Shown: positions 1 through 5,759 of the stretch, in pieces
How the letters are laid out: each line of letters starts with the position of its first letter
Numbering within the stretch: position 1 is the stretch's first letter
Assembly: GCA_033761915.1 (NCBI GenBank)
Contig: JANRMC010000284.1
Span: 1-10,138 of the forward strand
Origin: JACMLD01 sp033761915
GTDB lineage: Bacteria; Bacteroidota; Bacteroidia; Chitinophagales; Chitinophagaceae
Direction of reading: 5' to 3'
DNA length: 10,138 nt
Translations under genes and position numbers: made by a program
The notes under the pieces: model-generated
What the model saw: only the letters and a program-made list of their open reading frames with translations
Databases searched by the model: none
What the model was told of the DNA's origin: nothing

Positions 1-200
1 TGAGCCAATACAATATTACAGCTGGTGTAGGTTTACCCATGCGCAAAAACCCATACACCAACCAGTTTACATATATTAATCTGTCTTTTGAGTATGGCAG
101 TCGCGGTAATAAAAACACACCCTTGCGTGAAAATATTTTCAGAGTTGGACTGGGTTTAACCTTAAGCGATCTTTGGTTTATTAAACGCAAATACGAATAA
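1..200 (+). CDS. Outer-membrane beta-barrel protein, C-terminal end (5' partial)
   Basis: This is the last 65 codons of a gene that begins before the window; the frame runs from base 3 to a TAA at 198-200. The peptide has alternating polar and aromatic/hydrophobic residues typical of beta strands (for example FTYINLSFEYGS, then FRVGLGFTLSDLWFIKRKYE at the end). The closing strand with an LGF..SD.WFIKRKY pattern resembles the barrel proteins I recall lying just upstream of lptC in Bacteroidota. lptC starts 6 nt after the stop, so the two are probably one transcript. Membership of an outer-membrane barrel family is inferred from strand pattern and neighbour only. The N-terminus, signal peptide and exact family cannot be seen. 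Confidence 0.7.
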   Translation, partial: SQYNITAGVGLPMRKNPYTNQFTYINLSFEYGSRGNKNTPLRENIFRVGLGLTLSDLWFIKRKYE

Positions 201-206
201 TTAAAA

Positions 207-767
207 ATGTTTGCCTGCACACATAAACTTTTTATAACAGCCCTTTTGGTGGGCTGTTTTGTTTTTTGTGCCTGCGAGAATGATGAAAAAACTATTCCTA
301 ATTTTAAAGACAAACGCACCGCTTTAGAAGAAGGAAAGAATATTGAAAGTTATTTAAGCCAGAGTGGTAAGGTAAAAGCCCGGCTTACGGCACCCTTAAT
401 GTATCGCTACCAGGCCGACTCTCCATACATTGAATTTCCTAAAACATTACATGTTGATTTTTATGACGACAGCCTGCGCAAAGAAAGCAAGCTGGATGCC
501 CGCTATGGAAAATACCGCGAGTGGGAAAACAAGGTTTTTTTAAAAGATAGCGTGGTGGTTATAAACTTTATTAAAGGCGATACACTTTTCTGCGATGAAT
601 TATATTGGGACCAGAACCAACAAAAGTTTTATACCGATAAATATGTGCGCATCAATCAAAAAGACAAAGTAATACACGGCAAAGGCATGGAAGCTGCACA
701 AAATTTCAGCAACTGGGTTATTTACCAAAGTTATGGCACCGGCACACTGCCCAAAGACAGTCTCTGA
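207..767 (+). CDS. lptC: LPS export protein LptC, lipoprotein form
   Basis: Predicted 186-aa LptC, the periplasmic part of the Lpt bridge that passes lipopolysaccharide from the inner-membrane LptBFG transporter to LptA and the outer membrane. Residues 1-23 form a signal sequence (a hydrophobic run ITALLVGCFVFCAC). Cys23 with Ala at -1 is the likeliest lipidated residue, although the lipobox is loose. The rest has the short repeating beta-strand layout of the family, with recognisable Bacteroidota blocks: VKARLTAPLMYRY (56-68), DSPYIEFPKTLHVDFYD (71-87), ARYGKY (98-103), KDSVVVIN (113-120), GDTLFCDELYWD (124-135) and the FYTDKYVRI strand (141-149). The ATG lies 6 nt after the barrel gene and has only an A-rich leader, as is usual in this phylum. 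The hemolysin-like (CNNM) and ppiD genes that I recall often following lptC are not directly downstream here. Confidence 0.88.
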   Translation: MFACTHKLFITALLVGCFVFCACENDEKTIPNFKDKRTALEEGKNIESYLSQSGKVKARLTAPLMYRYQADSPYIEFPKTLHVDFYDDSLRKESKLDARYGKYREWENKVFLKDSVVVINFIKGDTLFCDELYWDQNQQKFYTDKYVRINQKDKVIHGKGMEAAQNFSNWVIYQSYGTGTLPKDSL

Positions 768-810
768 TATTTTTTTGATTTCAGCATTTGCAACTCCGGT
801 TAAACATTCT

Positions 811-848
811 TCTGCCTAAAAGGCGGACACTTGTACTGAAGAGTGTCC
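811..848. terminator. Paired small hairpins between convergent genes
   Basis: Two adjacent inverted repeats lie in the 169-nt gap between lptC (+) and the Zn-ribbon gene (-). The first is GCCT (814-817) with AGGC (821-824). The second is GGACACT (825-831) with AGTGTCC (842-848), a 7-bp stem with a 10-nt loop. The position suits a bidirectional terminator for the convergent genes. No U-run follows either stem, so intrinsic termination is uncertain. The remainder of the gap shows only a T-run at 770-776 just after the lptC stop and the repeat at 904-960. Confidence 0.3.
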
Positions 849-903
849 ATGATCAATAGTTAATAGTAATACCCATTTACAATAAGCCTTGGACCATTAA
901 CCC

Positions 904-960
904 GATACCGTACAAGAGTGCGACGCAAGGATGCTGCTATGAAGTACCACTGCCGGTATC
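904..960. repeat. Intergenic repeat copy 1, bounded by inverted ends
   Basis: This 57-nt element is bounded by perfect 7-bp inverted ends, GATACCG (904-910) and CGGTATC (954-960). It contains AAGAGTGCGACGCAAGGATG (914-933), which matches the reverse complement of 4510-4529 at 18 of 20 positions. Its right end overlaps the 3' end of the minus-strand Zn-ribbon gene and supplies its last seven codons (DTGSGTS) and the TAG stop. The element is probably a mobile or amplified non-coding repeat, but genome-wide copy number cannot be judged from this window. Confidence 0.5.
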
Positions 961-1347
961 CAAATTTTTTTCTTTCTCTTCTTTACGTTTTACAATTAAA
1001 AACCAATCGTTGTCAAGCGGCAGATACCCCATATCGTAACAGAAATAATACACATTGCCCTTTTTGTTGGTGTAAGTGTGCGTTAAATAATTAAACTGAA
1101 ACCCTTTTTGCAATAGTTTTTCTTTGGTGGTTTTTGCCGTGTCTTCTGTGGCTGGTAATAAAGCCTCTAAAACACGGCGGTTTTTTGCTAAAATATTATT
1201 GATGTTGCGGATAAGAGCGGTGTGGACGCCAGATTTTAGTTGGTTATTGTAGGCGTTTCTGCAGGCATCATCACAAAACTTTTTATCTACACGGCCTTTT
1301 ATGGTTCTGCCGCAATGCTGGCAGGTGGGGGTGGTGGTTGCATTCAC
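937..1347 (-). CDS. Small Zn-ribbon protein, Bacteroidota-type, function unknown
   Basis: Predicted 136-aa soluble protein. Residues 9-29 carry four cysteines as C9-x2-C12 and C25-x3-C29, followed by RNAYNNQ. This looks like the DUF2116-type or similar treble-clef/zinc-ribbon heads seen in small Bacteroidota proteins. The middle (about 40-75) is basic and helical (IRNINNILAKNRRVLEALL). A later block, GFQFNYLTHTYTNKKGNVYYFCYDMGYLPLDNDWFLIVKR (about 82-121), is probably beta-rich. Translation appears to start at GTG (1347-1345): no in-frame ATG exists between there and the upstream stop at 1384-1386, and the ATG at 1343 is in another frame. The C-terminal DTGSGTS and stop come from the repeat at 904-960, so the native tail may have been replaced. 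It is transcribed away from ssb, with a 30-bp palindrome in the shared upstream gap. DNA or RNA binding is plausible but only inferred. Confidence 0.72.
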   Translation of the reverse strand: MNATTTPTCQHCGRTIKGRVDKKFCDDACRNAYNNQLKSGVHTALIRNINNILAKNRRVLEALLPATEDTAKTTKEKLLQKGFQFNYLTHTYTNKKGNVYYFCYDMGYLPLDNDWFLIVKRKEEKEKNLDTGSGTS

Positions 1348-1402
1348 ACCGGTTGATTTTAAATGAAATAGGATGGTTAACGTTTAGAAAGTTAGCAAAA
1401 AT

Positions 1403-1432
1403 TATCCGTGTATAAACGTTTATACACGGATA
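1403..1432. promoter_or_regulatory. Perfect 30-bp palindrome with extra phased half-site
   Basis: Every base from 1403 to 1417 pairs with its partner from 1432 to 1418, with no loop or mismatch. The left arm reads TATCCGTGTATAAAC and the centre is CG. The word TATAAACG at 1411-1418 recurs in the same orientation at 1431-1438, exactly 20 bp on. ACGGAT at 1426-1431 recurs at 1436-1441, 10 bp on. It lies between the divergently transcribed Zn-ribbon gene and ssb. On the minus strand it is followed by TAATTTTTG, close to the Bacteroidota -7 element TAnnTTTG but with one extra T. An operator for a dimeric regulator is the simplest reading. A cruciform or replication-related site is possible. Confidence 0.6.
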
Positions 1433-1535
1433 TAAACGGATGTAAATAATTAAAAACCGGCTATGGCTTTTTTATAGGGCCACCTTTGTTTTGTAAGCCG
1501 CAGGGCTTGCTGAAATAAAAAAATTATTCAACCGC

Positions 1536-1549
1536 CCCTTTAAAAAGGG
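1536..1549 (+). other. Small hairpin in the ssb leader
   Basis: CCCTTT (1536-1541) pairs with AAAGGG (1544-1549) around an AA loop, and the stem ends 15 nt before the ssb ATG. It would sit in the 5' leader of the ssb message and could influence translation. The stem is short and half A-U, so any effect is speculative. I see no convincing TTTG-N19-TAnnTTTG promoter between here and the palindrome; the nearest -7-like word is CACCTTTG at 1481-1488 and it lacks a -33 partner. Confidence 0.25.
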
Positions 1550-1564
1550 CACAAAACAAACACC

Positions 1565-1909
1565 ATGTACGCATTAAGAAACAAAGTTCAGTTAATTGGT
1601 AACCTGGGTAACACACCAGAAATTAAAACTATTGATAGCGGTAAAAAAATGGCTCGCTTTAGCATTGCCACCAATGAAGTGTATAAAAATGCCAAGGGCG
1701 AAAAGGTGGTAGAAACCCAGTGGCACAATCTGGTTGCCTGGGGCAAGGTGGCAGAAATTGCAGAGAAGTTTTTAGAAAAAGGACGCGAAGTGGCTATTGA
1801 AGGAAAACTGGTGAACCGCAGCTACACCGATAAAGAAGGAACCAAAAAATATATTACAGAAATACTGGTAAACGAATTGCTGTTATTGGGCGAAAAGAAA
1901 ACAGCCTGA
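1565..1909 (+). CDS. ssb: Single-stranded DNA-binding protein, short paralogue
   Basis: Predicted 114-aa SSB consisting of one OB fold and little else. Visible family marks are NKVQLIGNLGNTPEIK near the start (6-21), ARFSIATNEVY (30-40), TQWHNLVAWGKVAEIAEKFLEKG (51-73) with the stacking tryptophans W53 and W59, and REVAIEGKLVNRSYTDKEGTKKYITEI (74-100). Bacterial SSBs usually carry a flexible tail ending in an acidic DDDIPF-like tip that recruits partner proteins. This one stops at LLLGEKKTA with no such tail, so it is probably an accessory paralogue rather than the main replicative SSB. It may act with the helicase encoded 92 nt downstream, but a terminator lies between the genes, so this is inference. 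The ATG is preceded by A/C-rich sequence without a Shine-Dalgarno. Confidence 0.92.
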   Translation: MYALRNKVQLIGNLGNTPEIKTIDSGKKMARFSIATNEVYKNAKGEKVVETQWHNLVAWGKVAEIAEKFLEKGREVAIEGKLVNRSYTDKEGTKKYITEILVNELLLLGEKKTA

Positions 1910-1940
1910 TTCCGATACTCTCCATCCGTATCAATAACCC

Positions 1941-1973
1941 ACACCCGGGCGGCTTTGCTGCCGGGTGTTTTTA
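1941..1973 (+). terminator. Rho-independent terminator after ssb
   Basis: The stem ACACCCGG (1941-1948) pairs with CCGGGTGT (1961-1968). The inner bases can also pair (CGGC with GCTG around TTT). The stem runs into a T-rich tract (TGTTTTTATT). It lies 32 nt after the ssb stop and 29 nt before the helicase start, so ssb and the helicase are probably separate transcripts. A weak inverted pair GATAC/GTATC (1914-1918, 1928-1932) lies just upstream. Confidence 0.85.
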
Positions 1974-2001
1974 TTAATTTACAGTAGCTTTATCCTTCTT
2001 T

Positions 2002-4509
2002 ATGTTTACACCCGATTATAGTAATGAGTGGTTTCAGCTGGCCACAAATTTTGTTCAACATACCCGTCAATCTGTTTTTCTTACTGGTAAAGCCGGCACC
2101 GGAAAAACCACCTTTTTAAAATATATAAAAGAGCATAGTGGTAAGCAATCGGTGGTGCTGGCCCCCACTGGCGTGGCTGCTATTAATGCCGGCGGTGCTA
2201 CCGTACATTCTTTTTTTCATTTGCCATTTGCTCCTTTTGTTCCTGCTAATAAAGGATATGGTGCGGGCAACCTTACAGATAAACATCAACTCATCAGCCG
2301 CCTGCGTTTTAATGCCGATAAAAAGGAATTATTAAACAGTCTTGAGCTATTGATTATTGATGAAATAAGTATGGTGCGTTGCGATGTGCTGGATGCTATT
2401 GATACGATACTGCGCTATTTCAGAAACAAACCGGCAATGCCTTTTGGTGGCGTGCAGGTGTTGTTAATTGGAGATATGTACCAGCTTCCACCGGTAATAC
2501 CCGATAGTGAATGGAATTTACTGAGCAGTTTTTATGCCAGCCCTTATTTTTTTGATAGCTATGTAATGAAACAGGAACCTCCTGTTTATATAGAACTGGA
2601 TAAAATTTACCGGCAAAACGAGCAACAATTTATAGACTTACTCAACAAAGTACGCAACAACCAGGTTGATGCCGGCGCCATTGCTTTACTAAAAACCCGT
2701 TACCAGCCAGAAGCTGAAATCAGCAACCACACCGATACCATTGTTTTAACCACCCATAACATTAAAGCCGATAACATTAACAGCTCGGCTTTAAATAATT
2801 TATTGGGTAAGGCTACTACTTATTTGGCCGCTATTACCGGAGATTTTAGTGAGAAGGCCTACCCGGCAGACGAAAGGCTTGTTTTAAAAGCAGGGGCACA
2901 GGTAATGTTTATTAAAAACGATCTTGAAAAAGAGCGCCGGTTTTTTAATGGTAAAATTGGTGTGGTACATCAATTGGAAGAAGACACTGTTACTATTGCC
3001 TGTACGGATGAGGTAATAGAATTAAAAAAACACAAATGGGAAAACATTCGCTATTCTTATAACAAGGGCAGCTCAAAAATTGAAGAAGAAGTGTTGGGTA
3101 CTTTTGAGCAGTTTCCGTTAAGACTGGCCTGGGCCATTACCATACACAAAAGCCAGGGGCTTACTTTTGAAAAAGCCATTATTGATGCCGGTGCGGCTTT
3201 TGCACCCGGGCAGGTATATGTTGCGCTAAGCCGTTGCACCACATTAGACGGAATCATTTTAACCAGCCCTATCAGTTCTGCCAGCTTGCATGCAGACGAT
3301 CGTATTGTTGCGTTTTCAAAAAACAAACAGCATAGCACATTTGTACAACAGCAGCTGGAGGCCGCTGCCATTATATATCAACAGGATTTATTAAAAAGCA
3401 TTTTTGATTTTTCTGTTATTGCAACCAGGGGCAGCATTGTTTTTAAATTGATTTATGAAAACGCTGCAGCCCTGCACGAGGGTGGTGCAGAATGGGCCCG
3501 CCATGCAGAGCAACAATTAGAAACAATTACCAGCGTGGGGCAAAAGTTTAACAGGCAGTTAGAGCAGTTGTTACAACCCAACATAATGCCCGGCAACGAT
3601 AACACCCTTATTGAAAGAGTGATGGCTGCTGCCAATTATTTTCATGCTCCTTGTAAAGAATTTGTAAGCAGTATAGAGCAATGCCCTGTAGCTACCGATG
3701 GATATTTACTGGCCGTACAAATAAATGCGGCATTAGAAGAACTCTATAAGCCAGCATATGCTTTATTGCCACTGCTTGCACTTTGTAAAACAGGTTTTGA
3801 TGCTGATGCGCTGCAACAAAAAAAGAATGCATTAAAAACACCGTTGCTTAAAGTAAATGCCTACGCCGTATTTAGTAATAAAACCAGCAGTACCAATCAT
3901 CCGGAATTATATGCTGCGCTGCGCAAAACCAGAGATCGAATCTGCGCCGGCACCAGCCTGCCCATTTACCGCGTGGCCAGTACAAAAACATTAGAAGAAA
4001 TGGTACAATACCTGCCGCAAGACCCGGTAGCGCTGGAAAAAATAAATGGCTTTGGTCCGGCAAAAATTAAACAGTTTGGCAGCGATTTTTTAAAGGTGAT
4101 AGCTGATTATTGTAAACAACATCAGTTAAACGCTCCACAGGATCTCTTACCCGCAAAAAAAGCACGAGCTGTTAAAACAGGCGGTACCCGTACTACCAAG
4201 CCCGACACAAAACAAGAAACCCTGCGTTTGTTTAAAGAAGGAAAAGCCATTGAAGAAATTGCCACCATCCGCAATCTTACAAATGGTACTATTGAAACAC
4301 ATCTGGCAGCATTTATTAAAACCGGAGAACTGTTAATAGAAACATTACTGGCAGCAAAAAAAATAGATATTATTTTATCGCTCTTAAATGAAGAAGCAGC
4401 GTCTTTAACCAGTATAAAAGAAAAGGCAGGAAGCGATATCAGTTTTGGAGAAATACGTTGGGTGCTGGCTCATAAAGAATATATAGCCCGGCAGCAAACC
4501 ACTATCTGA
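2002..4509 (+). CDS. PIF1-like superfamily 1 helicase with HRDC and RecQ-type C-terminal HTH
   Basis: Predicted 835-aa ATP-dependent DNA helicase. The N-terminal half has the SF1B/PIF1 motif set: Walker A GKAGTGKT (29-36), APTGVAAINAGGATVHSFF (54-72), Walker B LLIIDEISMV (116-125), GDMYQLPPV (157-165), an AWAITIHKSQGLTF block (376-389) and VYVALSRC (405-412). The central part (about 450-630) is helical and unassigned. Residues about 634-707 look like an HRDC domain, ending in a helix-hairpin-helix-like INGFGPAKIKQFG. A basic linker leads to residues about 736-832, which resemble the helix-turn-helix region found at the C-terminus of RecQ-type helicases (LFKEGKAIEEIATIRNLTNGTIETHL). The protein thus couples a PIF1 motor to RecQ-style nucleic-acid-binding tails. 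This fits unwinding of replication or recombination intermediates such as forks, R-loops or G-quadruplexes, but the substrate is not shown by sequence. The start follows the ssb terminator; a weak -7-like TAGCTTTA at 1985-1992 would give a nearly leaderless message. Confidence 0.9.
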   Translation: MFTPDYSNEWFQLATNFVQHTRQSVFLTGKAGTGKTTFLKYIKEHSGKQSVVLAPTGVAAINAGGATVHSFFHLPFAPFVPANKGYGAGNLTDKHQLISRLRFNADKKELLNSLELLIIDEISMVRCDVLDAIDTILRYFRNKPAMPFGGVQVLLIGDMYQLPPVIPDSEWNLLSSFYASPYFFDSYVMKQEPPVYIELDKIYRQNEQQFIDLLNKVRNNQVDAGAIALLKTRYQPEAEISNHTDTIVLTTHNIKADNINSSALNNLLGKATTYLAAITGDFSEKAYPADERLVLKAGAQVMFIKNDLEKERRFFNGKIGVVHQLEEDTVTIACTDEVIELKKHKWENIRYSYNKGSSKIEEEVLGTFEQFPLRLAWAITIHKSQGLTFEKAIIDAGAAFAPGQVYVALSRCTTLDGIILTSPISSASLHADDRIVAFSKNKQHSTFVQQQLEAAAIIYQQDLLKSIFDFSVIATRGSIVFKLIYENAAALHEGGAEWARHAEQQLETITSVGQKFNRQLEQLLQPNIMPGNDNTLIERVMAAANYFHAPCKEFVSSIEQCPVATDGYLLAVQINAALEELYKPAYALLPLLALCKTGFDADALQQKKNALKTPLLKVNAYAVFSNKTSSTNHPELYAALRKTRDRICAGTSLPIYRVASTKTLEEMVQYLPQDPVALEKINGFGPAKIKQFGSDFLKVIADYCKQHQLNAPQDLLPAKKARAVKTGGTRTTKPDTKQETLRLFKEGKAIEEIATIRNLTNGTIETHLAAFIKTGELLIETLLAAKKIDIILSLLNEEAASLTSIKEKAGSDISFGEIRWVLAHKEYIARQQTTI

Positions 4510-4529
4510 CATCGTTGCGTCGCACACTT
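4510..4529. repeat. Intergenic repeat copy 2
   Basis: CATCGTTGCGTCGCACACTT begins directly after the helicase stop codon (TGA at 4507-4509). It is the reverse-complement match, 18 of 20, to 914-933. Flanking GTTGC (4514-4518) and GCAAC (4535-4539) could form a short stem. The element sits between the convergent helicase and GNAT genes, so it may help separate the two transcripts. No T-run terminator is visible in this 58-nt gap. Confidence 0.45.
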
Positions 4530-4567
4530 CAGCGGCAACAATAGCATAAACAAGTAGCAATTATCTT

Positions 4568-5020
4568 TTACAAGGCCGTTGGCAGGCTTACCGCATAAAA
4601 CCAATCGGTTTCTTTTTGCCAGCCATTTTGTTCATACACTTTTTGTGCTGTTTTATTATCTGCGGCTGTTTGCAACATTAAATACTTTGAGTTTGTTTCA
4701 GAGCCAAAATTTTTTGCATGGTTTAATAGTGCGGTTGCCACACCTTTTTTTCTGGCAGCTTCATTGGTATATAAGTCGTTCAATAACCAGGCCCTTTGCA
4801 TACTAACAGAACTAAAAATGGGATAGAGTTGCGTAAAGCCAACGGCAGTATCATTCAAATACGCTATAAAAATTACCGACTCTTCCTTTTGTAATCGTTC
4901 TTTTAAAAAATTGGTGGCGGCCTGCTGGTCGGATGCTTTCTTATAAAATACCCGGTAGGCATCAAATAACGGAACCAATGCCTTCATATCTTCAATGCCC
5001 GCTTTTTTTATAGTAATCAT
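4568..5020 (-). CDS. GNAT-family N-acetyltransferase
   Basis: Predicted 150-aa acyl-CoA-dependent N-acetyltransferase; the substrate is unknown. The GNAT fold is shown by an N-terminal IKKAGIEDMKALVPLFDAY (4-22), the strand VIFIAYLNDTAVGFTQLYP (49-67), motif A LLNDLYTNEAARKKGVATALLNHA (79-102), with R90-K-K-G-V-A corresponding to the acetyl-CoA pyrophosphate loop, and motif B NKTAQKVYEQNGW (122-134). The length is typical. Its ATG overlaps the stop of the upstream DUF2480 gene by one base (TAATG at 5022-5018), so the two are probably translationally coupled. The small size and general motifs do not separate small-molecule from protein or ribosomal-protein acetylation. Confidence 0.88.
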   Translation of the reverse strand: MITIKKAGIEDMKALVPLFDAYRVFYKKASDQQAATNFLKERLQKEESVIFIAYLNDTAVGFTQLYPIFSSVSMQRAWLLNDLYTNEAARKKGVATALLNHAKNFGSETNSKYLMLQTAADNKTAQKVYEQNGWQKETDWFYAVSLPTAL

Positions 5021-5535
5021 TATGCGGTTGTTTTTTTGTAAACAGGCACGGTGCTGCAGGGCTCTCCATACATAATGCTTTTTGCAACGGGTACCAGTAG
5101 TTTTGTAATTTCAAAATAGGCAAAGTCATTAATGGTAATATCTCCACAACCTTTTACAACAACACGTTTGTCTTTATAATCTTCAGGGTGTATGTGTTGT
5201 TGTATGTTTTTTACAAAAAAGTACTGGTGTGCCGTATTTACATTTCCGGTGGTAATGTCTTTGGCATAGGGCTGCAGGTGGGTGCTAACCAACATATAGG
5301 CCCACATGGGTATTATGGCATCGGCAGAGCAGGTAACAGAAACCAGCTGGCCGGTGTATTTTTTAAAATCGTGTTCTTTTAGCGCCGCCCTGAATTCTTT
5401 TTCTTTTATTATAAGGCCCATAAACAAAAAGTCCTTCAGATCAAACACCACAATATTATCTCCGGGATGGTATTTTGCCAGGTCTATTTCTACTAAACCA
5501 CTTTCGGCCACCCTGTTTACAATCACATCACTCAT
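5020..5535 (-). CDS. DUF2480 family protein
   Basis: Predicted 171-aa cytosolic protein matching what I recall of DUF2480, a Bacteroidota-centred family without a firmly known function. Typical blocks are VNRVAESGLVEIDL (6-19), VVFDLKDFLFMGLIIKEKEFR (29-49), CSADAIIPMWAYML (69-82), RVVVKGCG (124-131) and a C-terminal LLVPVAKSIMYGEPCSTVPVYK (146-167). Three cysteines (C69, C130, C160) sit inside the best-conserved-looking blocks, so metal or cluster binding is conceivable but unproven. In some Bacteroidota I recall this family near SUF iron-sulfur genes; no such genes are here. I chose ATG 5535 over the in-frame TTG at 5553 because family members start near MS(D/E)xxVN and a -7-like TAATTTTG lies across the upstream option. 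Confidence 0.83.
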   Translation of the reverse strand: MSDVIVNRVAESGLVEIDLAKYHPGDNIVVFDLKDFLFMGLIIKEKEFRAALKEHDFKKYTGQLVSVTCSADAIIPMWAYMLVSTHLQPYAKDITTGNVNTAHQYFFVKNIQQHIHPEDYKDKRVVVKGCGDITINDFAYFEITKLLVPVAKSIMYGEPCSTVPVYKKTTA

Positions 5536-5550
5536 AAAAATTTGTTTGTA

Positions 5551-5558
5551 CAAAATTA
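5551..5558 (-). promoter_or_regulatory. Possible -7 element for the DUF2480-GNAT operon
   Basis: The minus strand reads TAATTTTG here, an exact match to the Bacteroidota -7 consensus TAnnTTTG, 15 nt before the chosen ATG. A transcript would start about 10 nt before that ATG, which supports the ATG over the TTG start. No TTG or TTTG is found at the expected distance upstream (around 5576-5582), so the promoter call is weak. Confidence 0.35.
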
Positions 5559-5718
5559 CAGAAATGATCTGGCTTTGTTTATGCTGCTCATCTGTATGCT
5601 GTTGATACCACTTTAGGGGATTGTGTCGTCACTTTTTTCGTTCCTCATAGCAATGCCGATGAAACGAGCGTGGCAACAGTTGTTCAATAGTGTGTTGCGG
5701 CTGGTTACATAAAATAAA

Positions 5719-5740
5719 AACCCCGCAAAATTGCGGGGTT
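5719..5740 (-). terminator. Rho-independent terminator of ppiD
   Basis: AACCCCGCAA (5719-5728) and TTGCGGGGTT (5731-5740) form a 10-bp, G/C-rich stem with a 2-nt loop. Read on the minus strand the stem continues into GGTTTTTATTTTA, a classic U-tract. It begins about 20 nt after the ppiD stop codon (5760-5762). The rest of the gap upstream of the DUF2480 gene (about 5560-5718) is non-coding, holding a weak repeat-like word at 5619-5640 and an inverted pair GCAACA/TGTTGC (5673-5678, 5693-5698). Confidence 0.9.
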
Positions 5741-5759
5741 AAATATTGTAAGAACTCTA

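Noticed and set aside
1403..1432. Palindrome as a dif or parS site
   Set aside because: It resembles neither the XerCD dif arms nor the TGTTCCACGTGGAACA-type parS sequence, so the chromosome-dimer and partition-site readings were dropped.
3057..3371. Antisense open frame of about 104 codons inside the helicase gene
   Set aside because: It lies wholly opposite a gene with a complete helicase motif set, and its peptide is cysteine- and serine-rich with no family resemblance. It is a shadow of the coding strand.
5619..5640. Possible fourth copy of the intergenic repeat (GATTGTGTCGTCACTTTTTT)
   Set aside because: Only about 12 of 20 positions match copy 3, which is not clearly above chance.
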